Below, piece by piece: positions 53,403 through 63,003 of a stretch of 64,000 nt of DNA. The DNA lies in assembly GCA_007750655.1 (NCBI GenBank), contig CP036290.1, positions 558,001-622,000 of the forward strand, written 5' to 3'. A program made the position numbers and the translations under genes. The stretch comes from Rohdeia mirabilis. GTDB taxonomy: Bacteria; Planctomycetota; UBA1135; GCA-002686595. The notes under the pieces were generated by a model, which worked only from the letters and a program-made list of their open reading frames with translations, searched no databases and was not told the DNA's origin. Each line of letters opens with the position of its first letter. Within the stretch, counting starts at the first letter, position 1.

Positions 53403-53468
53403 ATCGATGCCGCCGTGGGGCATCCGTGCTCCACGGCGCTGCTCGACCGCCCGAGCGCTGCGAACCGG

Positions 53469-55175
53469 TCAGCGCTCTGGGTCGGCGGCGCCCGCGGCCT
53501 CGACGACGAGGTCGCGCGCCGCGTCCCGCGCGCCGTGCACCAGCGCGACCAACACGTCGCCCGGCTCGAGCCACGCGAGCGCGCGGCGCACCGCTCCGAG
53601 CTCGTCGCCGGCATCCTCGATGCGCTCGGCCGCGGCGCCACACTTCAGCAGTTCGTCCCGGATCATCCCCGGGATCTCGCCCGGTTCGCGTCCGCGCAGG
53701 TAGCTGGCGAGTTCCTTGACGAAGACGCGATCGGGCTCGGCGCGCCAGGTCTCGCGGGCCAGCCCACGGATGCTCTCGTCGTCGCGATCGCCGGCCTGAC
53801 CGACCAGCACCGCGAGGCGCGTCGGCCGCATCGAGCGCGCGGTCGCGAGGATCGCGGCGAAACCGTGCGGGTTGTGCGCGAAGTCGAGCAGCACGTCGGC
53901 TCCGTTCACGCGGAAGCGTTCGAGGCGACCGGGGTTGTCGTCGGGATGCGAACCGAAGCTGCGCAGGGCCGCCGCGATCGCGCCGTCGGGGATGCCGAGC
54001 TCGCGCGCGATCGCCGCCGCCGCCAGCGCGTTCGCCAGGTTGTGCCGGGCCGCGCCACCGAGCGCCACGGCCACCTCGTCGACGCGGCACAGGGTCGTCG
54101 CGTCGGCGCCGCGGGCCAGGACGATCTCGCCGTCCACGACCAGGGCCGCGCGCCCGCCGTGTTCGAGATGCCCGTTCAGCGCCGATGTCTCGGGCGTCAG
54201 CGTGAACCACACGATCTCATGCGTGCCGGCGGCTTCGAGTGCTCGACCGCGCTCGGCGACCAGCGGGTCGTCCGCGTTCAGAACCGCCACCGGCGCCACG
54301 CTCGTGACGACGAACTTGCCGTCGGCCAGGGCTTCGATCGATCCGACGCCCCACTCGCCGAGGTGGTCGGCCGCGACGTTCAGCACGGCCGAGACGTCGG
54401 CGCGTTCGACGGCCAGTCCGCGGCGCAGCATCCCGCCGCGCGCGGTCTCGAGCAGGCCGATCGTCGTGCGGCGATCGCGCAGCACGAAGCGCGCGCCGCC
54501 TGGTCCCGACCAGTCGCCGCGATCGAGGACCTCGTCGCCGACGCGCACCCAGTCGGTGGAGGAGAAGCCGGGAACGTGCCCCGCGGCGCTCGCCATCGCG
54601 GCCAACAGGCGCACGGTCGTCGTCTTGCCGTTCGTGCCGGTGACGAGCGCGCACGGAACGTCGTGCACCGCGTCCCAGTCGATCGCGTCGGGCGCGGGCA
54701 GCGCACCGGTCGCGTACGTGCGCGAGCCGGTGCCCAGCCCGACCGACACGTGGTCGTCGTCCCACATGAACGCCACGCCGTGCTCGGCGGCGGCGGCTCG
54801 GAGAGCGAGTCGCGGCGGTTCGACCTCCTCCGCGACGAGGGCGCCCAAGCGCGCGACCTCGCCCGCGAGCGGCGGGTTCGCCTCGCCGCCGAGGCTGCGG
54901 ACGGCGCGTTCGAGCGCACACTCGTTGATCTCGGTCGCGGCGTAGAGCGCGTCGATCGGGCCGTCGAACGCGAGGCTCGCACCGCCGTCGAAGACACGCG
55001 TGTACAGCGTGCTCGCGGTCCACCCGAGCGCGTCCAGCAGAGCGCGCACCTCGCGCCGCCAGGCCGTCACGCCCGCGGCGCTCTCCGCGGGGGCGACGCG
55101 GACGTCGAGCACCGCCCCCGGACCGGACCAGAGGATGTTGGCGCCGGTCAGGCGGCGCGAGTCGACGAGCTCCAA
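53469..55175 (-). CDS. Mur-ligase-family protein of the cyanophycin operon
   Basis: A 568-residue enzyme-like protein, probably from TTG (MELVDSRRLTGANILWS), four bases after the cphA stop. An N-terminal domain of about 165 residues starts with the DSRRLTGxNxLW motif shared with cyanophycin-type ligases. The ATP-binding loop VTGTNGKTTTVRLLA, LETARGGMLRRGL, VLNVAADHLGEWG, VAVLNADDPLV and DFAHNPHGFAAI follow, giving a full Mur ligase core with the same ARGGMLRRG motif as CphA but no ATP-grasp domain. It may add an amino acid to, or work on, cyanophycin or a dipeptide, but the substrate is not known. It is the last gene of the cph operon. Confidence 0.82.
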   Translation of the reverse strand: MELVDSRRLTGANILWSGPGAVLDVRVAPAESAAGVTAWRREVRALLDALGWTASTLYTRVFDGGASLAFDGPIDALYAATEINECALERAVRSLGGEANPPLAGEVARLGALVAEEVEPPRLALRAAAAEHGVAFMWDDDHVSVGLGTGSRTYATGALPAPDAIDWDAVHDVPCALVTGTNGKTTTVRLLAAMASAAGHVPGFSSTDWVRVGDEVLDRGDWSGPGGARFVLRDRRTTIGLLETARGGMLRRGLAVERADVSAVLNVAADHLGEWGVGSIEALADGKFVVTSVAPVAVLNADDPLVAERGRALEAAGTHEIVWFTLTPETSALNGHLEHGGRAALVVDGEIVLARGADATTLCRVDEVAVALGGAARHNLANALAAAAIARELGIPDGAIAAALRSFGSHPDDNPGRLERFRVNGADVLLDFAHNPHGFAAILATARSMRPTRLAVLVGQAGDRDDESIRGLARETWRAEPDRVFVKELASYLRGREPGEIPGMIRDELLKCGAAAERIEDAGDELGAVRRALAWLEPGDVLVALVHGARDAARDLVVEAAGAADPER

Positions 55176-55179
55176 GGTC

Positions 55180-57975
55180 TCAGTCCTCGAGTTCCTCGGG
55201 GCGCGCGAGTCGCACGCCCCGTTCGTCGCGGATGATCTGGTCCGACGCGGTGAGCGTGACCTCCGGCAGATCGCCGATCGAGAAGCCGTGGCCCGACTTC
55301 GCCCCCGACTGCACGGTCGACGCCGTCCGTCCGGGTGCGAACTCGGTGATCTGGGTCCAGCAGCGTTCGATCTTGTCACCGAAGACGAGCAGGAGGTCGC
55401 CCTTGCCCGCGCGCGACAGCGCCGATCCGAGCGCTTCCACCTCGTCGGGGATGACGGTGATCGCCGCTTCGTCCACGCCAGCATCCAGCAGAGCCTTGCG
55501 CAGGATCGCCGGCACCTCGTCGCCGTCGCGGCCGCGCAGGCTGTCGTCGCGGCGACACACGTAGGTGTCGAAGTGTCCGGCGCACAGACGCGCCATCTCG
55601 GAGATGTCCTCGTCGCGACGGTCGCCCGGTCCGGCCAGGACCACGTGTCGCCGACCTTCGACGTCGATGCGGTCGGTCAGGTCGACCATCGACTTCACGG
55701 CCGCGGGATTGTGTCCGTAGTCGAGGATGACCTTGAACGGGTGCTGGTCGTAGATGTTCATCCGGCCGGGGGCTTGGACGAACGTCGTGTCGAACGTCTG
55801 CAGACCGAGGCGGATCTCGTCGAGACTGACGCCCATCGAGTACGTGATCGCGGCCGCGAACATCGCGTTCTGGACGTTGTGCAGGGCCTTGCCCTCGAGC
55901 GTCGCCGGGATCGCGTGCGACCACAGGATCGGCAGGTGCGCACCCGCGTCGTAGAGCGTGATCATGTGGCCGGCCATGCCCTGCTCGAGGACGATCGCAC
56001 GCCCGCCGGCGAGGATGTGTTCGCGCACGAGGCCGTGCGCGGGATTCATCGTCACGTAGCACAGGTGCTCGGCCTTCGTGTAGTCGGCCATCCGCAGGCA
56101 GTGCTCGTCGTCGGCGTTGAGCACCGCCGTGTCGCGCGCGATCTCGACGACCGTGCGCTTGACCTCGGCCAGCTGCTCGAGCGTGTCGATCCCCTTCAGT
56201 CCGAGGTGGTCGGACTGGATGTTGAGGCACGCTCCCACGTTGCAGCGCTTGTAGCCGATGCCGCGCCGCAGCATGCCGCCGCGCGCCGTTTCGAGCACCG
56301 CCACTTCGACCGTCGGATCGCGCAGGACCATGCGCGCGGCCTGCGGACCGGTCATGTCGCCCTCGACGGTCTTGTGTCCATCGATGTAGACGGCGTCCGT
56401 CGTGGTCAGTCCGACGACCTTGCCCGTCATCTTGAAGATGTGGGCCGTCATGCGCGACGTGGTCGTCTTGCCGTTCGTGCCGGTGATCGAAGCGATCGGG
56501 ATGCGCGACGGCGTGCCGGGCGGGAACAGCATGTCGAGCACGGGACCAGCGGCGTCGCGCGGCTTGCCCTCGGAGGGCGCCACGTGCATCCGGAAGCCCG
56601 GCGCCGCGTTGACCTCGCAGATCGCGCCGCCGGTCTCGCGGTGCGAGAGGCTGATGTCGGTCGTGAGGAAGTCCACGCCGCCCACGTCGAGTCCGACCGC
56701 CTTGATCGCGCGCACGGCCATCGAGCGGTTCTCGGGGTGGACGATGTCGGTCACGTCGATCGCCGTGCCACCCGTCGAGAGGTTCGCGGTCGAACGCAGG
56801 TAGACGATCTCGTCCTTCTTCGGAACGGACGCGGGCGTGTAGCCCTTCTGCTCGAGCAGGCGCAGCGCCTGGTGGTCGAGCTCGAGTCGCGTCAGCACCT
56901 TCTCGTGTCCGATGCCGCGCCGCGGGTCCTGGTTCGTGACGTCGACCAACTGTTCGACGGTGCTCGTGCCGTCGCCGATCACGTGGCCGGGGACGCGCTT
57001 GCTGGCGGCGACCAGCTCGCCGTTCACGACCAGCAGGCGGTGGTCGAGTCCGGTGATGAAGCTCTCGACCAGGATCGTTCGGGCGTGCTCGCGCGCGTGG
57101 GCGAAAGCGGTGCGCACCTCGTCCTTCGTCTTCAGGTGGATCGACACGCCGCGGCCGTGGTTGGCGTTCAGCGGCTTGACGACCACGGGGAAGCCGATGC
57201 GCTCGGCGGCGTTCGCGGCTTCGTCGGCGTCGTAGACCATCGCCTGGCGTGCGACGGGCAGTCCGAGGTCGCCGAGCAGCTTGTTGGTCTCCTCCTTGTC
57301 GGAGGCGATCTCGACGGCGATGTGCCGCGTTTCACTGGTCACCGTGGCCTGGATGCGCTTGCCGTACACGCCGTGCCCGAGCTGGACGAGGCTGTACTTG
57401 TTGAGGCGCAGCCACGGCACGTTGCGTTCCTCGGCGGCGCGCACGAGCGACGCGGTGCTGGGTCCGAGTGCGCGTCGTTGCGCGAAGCGGATGAAGCGGT
57501 CGCGCTCGTCCTCGAAGTCGAGGTCGTCCTCACCGCCGACGCGCTCGCGCAGGTCCTCGGGCAGGAGGCTCAGCAGGAGGCGCATCGCCAGTCGACCGGC
57601 GGCGAGTCCGACCTCTTCCTGCTCGTAGGTGTAGACGACGTCGTACTCGCCGGGCGTTCCCGTGCCGCGCGTCTTGCCGAAGCTGACGTTCGCGCCGGCG
57701 ACGTTCTGCAGCTCGATCGCGACGTGCTCGAGGATGTGACCCATCCAGGTGCCGCCGTCCTCGACGAGGCGCCGCAGGAATCCGCCCGGTTCACCGTAGG
57801 AACAGCCGTGCTCGGCCAGGGTCGGCAGCGCGCGCGTGAGTCCTTCCGTGAAGCCACTGCCGAGTTTCCCCGACGGCCACAGTTCCAACTCACCGAGCTG
57901 GATCGTCAGGCGAATGACGGGGAAGAGGGCGTAGTGGTTGGGACCGATGTAGACGTTGCGTCCGACGACCTTCAT
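55180..57975 (-). CDS. cphA: cyanophycin synthetase
   Basis: A 931-residue enzyme that extends a poly-aspartate chain with arginine side groups using ATP. N-terminal cap (MKVVGRNVYIGPNHYALFPV), ATP-grasp domain (FPVVVKPLNANHGRGVSIHL, ILVESFITGLDHRLLVVNG, GGAICEVNAAPG) and Mur ligase domain (ITGTNGKTTTSRMTAHI, LETARGGMLRRG, NIQSDHLGLKGIDTL, LDYGHNPAAVKSM) are complete and full length compared with CphA of cyanobacteria and heterotrophs. It starts one base after the cphB stop. It gives the cell a nitrogen-storage polymer. Confidence 0.96.
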   Translation of the reverse strand: MKVVGRNVYIGPNHYALFPVIRLTIQLGELELWPSGKLGSGFTEGLTRALPTLAEHGCSYGEPGGFLRRLVEDGGTWMGHILEHVAIELQNVAGANVSFGKTRGTGTPGEYDVVYTYEQEEVGLAAGRLAMRLLLSLLPEDLRERVGGEDDLDFEDERDRFIRFAQRRALGPSTASLVRAAEERNVPWLRLNKYSLVQLGHGVYGKRIQATVTSETRHIAVEIASDKEETNKLLGDLGLPVARQAMVYDADEAANAAERIGFPVVVKPLNANHGRGVSIHLKTKDEVRTAFAHAREHARTILVESFITGLDHRLLVVNGELVAASKRVPGHVIGDGTSTVEQLVDVTNQDPRRGIGHEKVLTRLELDHQALRLLEQKGYTPASVPKKDEIVYLRSTANLSTGGTAIDVTDIVHPENRSMAVRAIKAVGLDVGGVDFLTTDISLSHRETGGAICEVNAAPGFRMHVAPSEGKPRDAAGPVLDMLFPPGTPSRIPIASITGTNGKTTTSRMTAHIFKMTGKVVGLTTTDAVYIDGHKTVEGDMTGPQAARMVLRDPTVEVAVLETARGGMLRRGIGYKRCNVGACLNIQSDHLGLKGIDTLEQLAEVKRTVVEIARDTAVLNADDEHCLRMADYTKAEHLCYVTMNPAHGLVREHILAGGRAIVLEQGMAGHMITLYDAGAHLPILWSHAIPATLEGKALHNVQNAMFAAAITYSMGVSLDEIRLGLQTFDTTFVQAPGRMNIYDQHPFKVILDYGHNPAAVKSMVDLTDRIDVEGRRHVVLAGPGDRRDEDISEMARLCAGHFDTYVCRRDDSLRGRDGDEVPAILRKALLDAGVDEAAITVIPDEVEALGSALSRAGKGDLLLVFGDKIERCWTQITEFAPGRTASTVQSGAKSGHGFSIGDLPEVTLTASDQIIRDERGVRLARPEELED

Positions 57976-57976
57976 G

Positions 57977-58864
57977 TCAGTTCGTTTCCAGGGCTTCTTC
58001 GGCCGCGACGGCGCGCCGGGTCGTGATGTCGTAGGTCCCGCCCTCGGCGAGCACGTGCAGGCGGATGTTGACGATGGAGACGGGATCGTTGCGCTTCGCC
58101 GAGTCCATCGACGAGAAGCTCATCTCGCTCGGATCGACGACCGTGATCGCACCACTGCCCACGACCTCGATCGTGTCGTCCGGCGCGATGAAGGCGGCCG
58201 TGTCCTCGTCGAGGCCGATCCCGATCGGGCGCGGGTTGTAGGCCAGCGACGTGAGCAGGCGTCCGAGGCGGTCGCGCTGTCGGAAGTGTTGATCGATGAT
58301 GACGTTCTGCGTCAGGCCGAGGCCCGGTGCCAGGGTCACCATGTCGCTGCGCGGCGTCGACCCCTCGTCGCCGTACGCGATCATGTGCTCGGCCATGATC
58401 GAGGCGCCCGCGGAGGTGCCGGCCACGTGCAGCGCGCCGGTGCGGTTGCGCTCGCGGATCATCTCGGCGACGGACGTGCCGCCGACCGTGGTCGAGATGC
58501 GCAGCTGGTTGCCGCCGGTCATGAAGACGCCGTTCGCCGACTCGAGTTGCGCGAGCCAGTCCTCGCGCTCGCAGTCGCTGCGCTTCTCGAACGGCAGAGT
58601 GAAGACCTCGCCCACGCCGATCTCGGTGAAGATCGTTTCGTAGCGCGGTCCGGTCTCGGCCAGGCGCGATGCGGTCGGGATCACCGCGATGCGCGCGTCC
58701 TTGCCGCCGCAGATCCGCGCGAAACGCGAGAGGATCTTCGGTGTCCGGAACTTCTCCTCGGCGCCGCCGATGGGGACGAGGTAGCCGCGGTCGGGGTTCG
58801 GTCGATCGTTCGTTCGTGCGCTCAAGCTGACAGTGCGGTGGGGGCCGTTCAGGCACGCGCACAC
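57977..58864 (-). CDS. cphB: cyanophycinase
   Basis: A 295-residue peptidase E-like serine hydrolase that cuts cyanophycin into beta-Asp-Arg dipeptides. The fold motifs are VPIGGAEEKF, ARIAVIPTASRL, GVFMTGGNQLRISTTVGG and VAGTSAGASIMAEHMI, where the Ser in GTSAGA is the nucleophile, followed by GLGLTQNVIIDQHFRQRDR. It is intracellular (no signal peptide). GTG at 58864 is the first start; a TTG at 58825 would also give a normal-length enzyme. First gene of the cphB-cphA operon, so the polymer is made and broken down under shared control. Confidence 0.95.
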   Translation of the reverse strand: MCACLNGPHRTVSLSARTNDRPNPDRGYLVPIGGAEEKFRTPKILSRFARICGGKDARIAVIPTASRLAETGPRYETIFTEIGVGEVFTLPFEKRSDCEREDWLAQLESANGVFMTGGNQLRISTTVGGTSVAEMIRERNRTGALHVAGTSAGASIMAEHMIAYGDEGSTPRSDMVTLAPGLGLTQNVIIDQHFRQRDRLGRLLTSLAYNPRPIGIGLDEDTAAFIAPDDTIEVVGSGAITVVDPSEMSFSSMDSAKRNDPVSIVNIRLHVLAEGGTYDITTRRAVAAEEALETN

Positions 58865-59063
58865 CGCTCGTCGGCTCGGCCGCTACGGGTCACGAACTCT
58901 TCGCCCGCACGATCGGACTCGTGGGACGACACCGCCACGCCCGGATCGGTCCGGAGCGTGGCGCGGGTGGGGGGGCGGGGCGCGTCGCGACGATCATCGC
59001 GGTGCCCGCGTCCCTTGGCAAGCGGATCCGGGCGTCCGGGTGGACCGGACGCGGGCGGCGGGG

Positions 59064-60431
59064 TCAGGCCGCCGTTCGCAGCTTCAGTTCGATGCCGTCG
59101 AGCGAGCCGGGATCCAGTTCGACCCGGATCTCGGTGCCCTGCCCGTCGCCCGTGCGGACCTCGAGCGAGGTCCCGTGCAGTCGCGTCAGCTGGCGGGCGA
59201 GCGGCAGGTAGAGCCGCGGCTCGCCGCCCTCGGAGCCGTCGCTCGCGTCGAAGGGCTCGAACATCGTCTGCTGCTGGGCCGGCGTCAGCACGAGCCCCGG
59301 CACCTTGATCTCGACGACGAGGCTGTCGTGATGGAGCGAGCCCTCGCGCGCGAGCGAGACGACGGCCTCCACGACGGGCGTCGAACCCTCGGGCTTGTCG
59401 TCGCACGCCAGGTCGATGGTGCCGCGCACGAGGTTCTCGAAGAGGCTCCGCAGGCGACCGAGGTCGCCGTGCACCGCTTCTGGAAGGACGCTGCGCTGTT
59501 TGAGCGCGAAGGTGGCGCCGCGTAGGGTCGCGTGGCTCGTGCCGATGTTCTCGATCGCGTTCAGGAGGTCGAAGAAGTCGAGCCTCTCCTGCTGGAGACG
59601 GGCGTCGCCACTCTCGAGTTCGTTCAGGTCGACGATCTGCTCGACCAGTTCGGCGAGGTCCTCCGCCTCGGGCGCGATCCCGCGCAGCATCGCGGCCAGG
59701 CTCGGATCCTGGGCCGCGGTCTCGAGAGCCGAGTGCAGGTCGGTCGCGATCTTGCGCGCGGGCGAGCCGAGCGCGGCGCCGGCGCGCTTGATGAAGTCGC
59801 GCTGCGCCTGGCTGTACGCCTCGGCCGTGGCCTTGTCGGACGCGAGCGCGCGGTTCACCGTCTCCAGCGAGGCGGTGTAGGCGCGGATCTCCTCGATGTA
59901 GAGCTTCTCGCGATCGTGGGCGTTGCGCTTCGCCGTCAGGGCGAGGGCCATCTGCTGGACCTCGACCGCGTCGAACGGCTTCTTCAGGATCAGCAGTTGG
60001 TCGGTGCGACCGAGCTGATCGAGGATCTCGTCGTACGAGTAGTCGCTGAACGCGGTGCAGACGACGACCTGGAGGTCGGGGTCGACCTTCCAGAGCTCGG
60101 CGATCGTCCTGATGCCGTCCCAACCCGGGGGCATGCGCACGTCGACGAACGCCATCGCGAACGGCTTGCGCGCGGCCGCTGCGGCCTGGACGTGTTCGAG
60201 TGCTTCCTGGCCCTGGCTCGCCGTCGTCAGTTCGTAGGCGCGCCCGGAGCTGGACGTCGTCGCGGCGCCCGGAGCGGCCGGAGCGTCGTCGCCGAAGAAG
60301 TCGTCGCTGAGGGCGTCGAGTTCGGCCGAACTCTCGCCGCTGCCGCCGAGGATCTTCTTGAAGTCCTCGTGGATCGACGGATTGTCGTCAACGATCAGGA
60401 GGCGCAGGTTGTCGTCGTTCGAAGGTCCCAT
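59064..60431 (-). CDS. response-regulator/histidine-kinase-like protein with insertion in receiver
   Basis: A 455-residue soluble protein. The receiver starts RLLIVDDNPSIHEDFKKIL, continues after a non-conserved Ser/Ala/Asp-rich insert (about residues 30-65) with YELTTASQGQEALEHV, the phospho-acceptor FVDVRMPPGWDG, VVVCTAF and LKKPF. A coiled coil from about 165 leads to a HisKA/HATPase-like region lacking clear phospho-His and N-box motifs (LFENLVRGTIDLACD, GTEIRVELD). It may be a receiver with a degenerate kinase core. Its start lies six bases from the stop of the sensor kinase gene, suggesting it is phosphorylated by it. Confidence 0.8.
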   Translation of the reverse strand: MGPSNDDNLRLLIVDDNPSIHEDFKKILGGSGESSAELDALSDDFFGDDAPAAPGAATTSSSGRAYELTTASQGQEALEHVQAAAAARKPFAMAFVDVRMPPGWDGIRTIAELWKVDPDLQVVVCTAFSDYSYDEILDQLGRTDQLLILKKPFDAVEVQQMALALTAKRNAHDREKLYIEEIRAYTASLETVNRALASDKATAEAYSQAQRDFIKRAGAALGSPARKIATDLHSALETAAQDPSLAAMLRGIAPEAEDLAELVEQIVDLNELESGDARLQQERLDFFDLLNAIENIGTSHATLRGATFALKQRSVLPEAVHGDLGRLRSLFENLVRGTIDLACDDKPEGSTPVVEAVVSLAREGSLHHDSLVVEIKVPGLVLTPAQQQTMFEPFDASDGSEGGEPRLYLPLARQLTRLHGTSLEVRTGDGQGTEIRVELDPGSLDGIELKLRTAA

Positions 60432-60437
60432 GTCGGA

Positions 60438-62384
60438 TCAAGCCGCTTGGGCTGCGGTCGGGGGGAGAGGGAGCTCGAGCACGAAGCGCGCACCGGTGCC
60501 GGGACCGTCGCTCTCCGCGAACAGGCGGCCGCCGAGCTCGACCGCGGCGTTCGCGGCCGAGTGCAGCCCGAAGCCGTGTCCGTGCTTCTTGGTCGTGAAA
60601 CCGTGGCCGAAGATCTTCGCCAGGTTCTCCTTCGAGATGCCCATGCCGTTGTCGGTGACCTCCACGACGGCCTTGTCGCCCTCGATGCGCGTGGCCACCG
60701 AGAGGTGGGGGCGCGCAGTCGAGTCGCCGCCCTGCATCGCTTGGCGCGCGTTCTGGATCAGGTTGACCAGGATCTCGAGCAGCTTGTTCGGATCGAGCTC
60801 GATCTTGGGCAGGTCGCCGAAGTCGATGTCCATGTCGATCTCGCTCTGCAGGCTGCCCGCGCTCTTCGTCAGTTCGAGCGCCTTCGTAGCCACGTCGCGG
60901 ACGTCGGTCGACTCCTTCAGCGTGCTCCGGATGGCGTAGGCCTGCTGCGATGCGACCAGTTCCGCGATGTGGGCGATGCCCTCGAGGACCTTGGTCTGTT
61001 CGGTCCGCACGGTCATGTTCTCCTCGACCAGTTGGGTCCGCATCGCCTTGAGGAAGGGCACGAGCTTGGCGCCGCGCGGGTCTTCCTTGATGAAGGTGTC
61101 GAGGTCCTGCTCGCGTTCGGCCAGGAGGTCGACGAGCTTTTCGAGTTGGCCGATGCGACTCTTGCGCACGGTCTCGTCGACGAGCTGCGAACCGATGCTG
61201 ACGCTGTTCAGGACGTTGCCGACGTTGTGCAGGATGCCGGTGGCGATCTCGCTCATGCCGGCGCTGTGGGCGGCCTTGACCACGGCGGCGCGCGAATCGG
61301 CCAGCTTGTCCATCATCGAGTCGAACTCGCGGGCCAGCACGCCGAGCTCGTCCCTGCGATCGCTCTCGAGTCGGGCGGTCGTGCGATCGTCGGCACCGAT
61401 GATCTTCGCGTGGTCGGTGACGCGCGCGACGGGCTTCAGCACCAGGCGGTCCAACAGGTGCAGCAGACCGAGCAGCAACAGCATGCCGGCGCCAAGGGTG
61501 CTGAACAGCGCGTAGCGGATCGTGAGCGAGCCCTGGGCGCGGATAGGGCGCGGCACCGTGGTCTCGACGACCAGGAGCGGCAGCTGCTGGTAGTCGTTGA
61601 TGACGGCGTAGCTGACCATCTCGTCGTCGCTGCGTGCTTTCGTCGCGGGCCGCACGCCGGCGGTCGCGTCTTCCAGCAACTCCGGGTCGAGTTCCGCGGC
61701 GCTCTTCGTCCACAGCGGCCACGCGACGAGTTCCTGACCGAGTCGGCGGCCGAGTTCGTCCAGCAGGCGTTCGTCGAAGAAGCGCCCGAGGAGGACGCGA
61801 CCGACCGTTTCGCCCGCCAGGTTCGCAACGGGTTCGGAGGCGACGTAGATCGCGCGATCGTTGGTGTTCGTGAATCCCGCCGGAGACTCGTCGATCGACT
61901 CCACGCCCTTCGTCGACTCGCGCACGTGGTGCAGCCAGGCCGTGCGCGGGTCGATCTGGTCGCTCGGGAAGCGATCGAGGCTGATCGGGCGCGAGCTGTC
62001 GTCGTCGGCGACAGCCTCCGACTCGCGTGCTTCCGCGGTGCGGTCGAGGGCCAGGTAGTCGACCACGGATCCGTCGGGGCGCACGACGCAGACGAAGTCG
62101 AAGGTGGATCCCAGGATCGCCGCGACGTCGATCTCGGGCGCGTTCGGGTTCGAGAGGCGTTCGCGAACGGCGGCGCTCCTGGCCAGGTCGCGGGCGCGGC
62201 TCTCGACGTTCGCGGACTCGGCTCGGATCAGCTGGAGGTTGCGCTCCATGTTCGCCACGGCCTGTTCGCGGTCGAGTTCCGCGAAACGAGGCTCGAGCAC
62301 GCGCCGCTGCAGCGTGTGATCGACGACCACGTAGGTCGCGACCATGGCCAGGAGGACCAGGACGATGCGGGTGCGCAGGCTCAT
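60438..62384 (-). CDS. membrane sensor histidine kinase with CHASE-type sensor
   Basis: A 648-residue kinase. TM1 (7-22), extracytoplasmic CHASE4-like domain of about 260 residues (FDFVCVVRPDGSVVDYLAL, VANLAGETVGRVLLGRFFD), TM2 near 290-310, HAMP (KPVARVTDHAKII, DRRDELGVLAREFDSMMDKL), then dimerisation with the phospho-His in EIATGILHNVGNVLNSV, and ATPase with NLIQNARQAMQGG, VTDNGMGISKENLAKIF and GHGFTTKKHGHGFGLHSA. The H-box form LHNVGNVLN is common in multi-sensor kinases. Gene order links it to the next response-regulator-like gene and the small membrane gene before it. Confidence 0.94.
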   Translation of the reverse strand: MSLRTRIVLVLLAMVATYVVVDHTLQRRVLEPRFAELDREQAVANMERNLQLIRAESANVESRARDLARSAAVRERLSNPNAPEIDVAAILGSTFDFVCVVRPDGSVVDYLALDRTAEARESEAVADDDSSRPISLDRFPSDQIDPRTAWLHHVRESTKGVESIDESPAGFTNTNDRAIYVASEPVANLAGETVGRVLLGRFFDERLLDELGRRLGQELVAWPLWTKSAAELDPELLEDATAGVRPATKARSDDEMVSYAVINDYQQLPLLVVETTVPRPIRAQGSLTIRYALFSTLGAGMLLLLGLLHLLDRLVLKPVARVTDHAKIIGADDRTTARLESDRRDELGVLAREFDSMMDKLADSRAAVVKAAHSAGMSEIATGILHNVGNVLNSVSIGSQLVDETVRKSRIGQLEKLVDLLAEREQDLDTFIKEDPRGAKLVPFLKAMRTQLVEENMTVRTEQTKVLEGIAHIAELVASQQAYAIRSTLKESTDVRDVATKALELTKSAGSLQSEIDMDIDFGDLPKIELDPNKLLEILVNLIQNARQAMQGGDSTARPHLSVATRIEGDKAVVEVTDNGMGISKENLAKIFGHGFTTKKHGHGFGLHSAANAAVELGGRLFAESDGPGTGARFVLELPLPPTAAQAA

Positions 62385-62387
62385 GGA

Positions 62388-62909
62388 TCAGGCGGCGCGG
62401 CGGCTCGGCTCGTCGTTCTCGGCCGGGTCGCGCACGAGGGCGGCCGGCGTCGGCGCTTCGTGCAGGGTGGTCTTCGGATCGGCGGCGTTGGAGGCGCGCA
62501 TCGGTGCCGCCACGGCGTCGATCAACGCGCACAGCTCGACCAGGTGGTCCCCGCGGCGCAGGCGGCACGGTCCGGGGTCCTCGCCGCGCAGCACCTGCGC
62601 GATCCAGACCTCGAAGCGGTAGATGGGTCCGACGAAGCGCAGCACGACCGACGTCCCGATCGCCAGGACGAGCGGGAGCAGCAGCCCCGCGCTGACGGCC
62701 AGTCCGACGATGAGCGAGCGGGTGAGGTCCTCGATCACCGCGGCGTCGCTGCTGTTGAGGGCGAGCGAGGCCTGTCCGACGGCGCGGTAGAACAAGAGGA
62801 ACTGCAGTCCCAGGGCGAGCAGTCCGATGCCGCCGAAGGCCGCCATCAGTCGCAGTTGCAGACCGGGCCGCAGGAGGCGGAAGCGCCGCCGTTTGTAGGA
62901 GTTCTTCAT
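62388..62909 (-). CDS. small membrane signalling protein, HAMP-like
   Basis: A 173-residue protein that begins MKNSYKRRRFRLLRPGLQLRLM, the style of a receptor N-terminus. Two hydrophobic helices (AAFGGIGLLALGLQFLLFY and LIVGLAVSAGLLLPLVLAIG) are followed by VVLRFVGPIYRFEVWIAQVLRGEDPG, which looks like a single HAMP-type P-x-x-R motif, then a short polar tail. It has no output domain. Its stop lies three bases from the sensor kinase start. It may relay signals to or stabilise the sensor kinase. Confidence 0.75.
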   Translation of the reverse strand: MKNSYKRRRFRLLRPGLQLRLMAAFGGIGLLALGLQFLLFYRAVGQASLALNSSDAAVIEDLTRSLIVGLAVSAGLLLPLVLAIGTSVVLRFVGPIYRFEVWIAQVLRGEDPGPCRLRRGDHLVELCALIDAVAAPMRASNAADPKTTLHEAPTPAALVRDPAENDEPSRRAA

Positions 62910-62960
62910 GGGGACGCCCGAGGCATCGACGGCCGGGGCCCGTCGACTTGAGGGTGAGGA

Positions 62961-62976
62961 GTGGCTGGGGAGCCAC
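62961..62976. terminator. small hairpin between operons
   Basis: GTGGCT-GGGG-AGCCAC forms a six-base stem with a four-base loop in the 94-base gap between the HEAT-repeat gene and the small membrane gene. No T tract is evident. Confidence 0.25.
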
Positions 62977-63003
62977 AGGCGCGGAGGTGGTTCCGTCCGG
63001 GCC

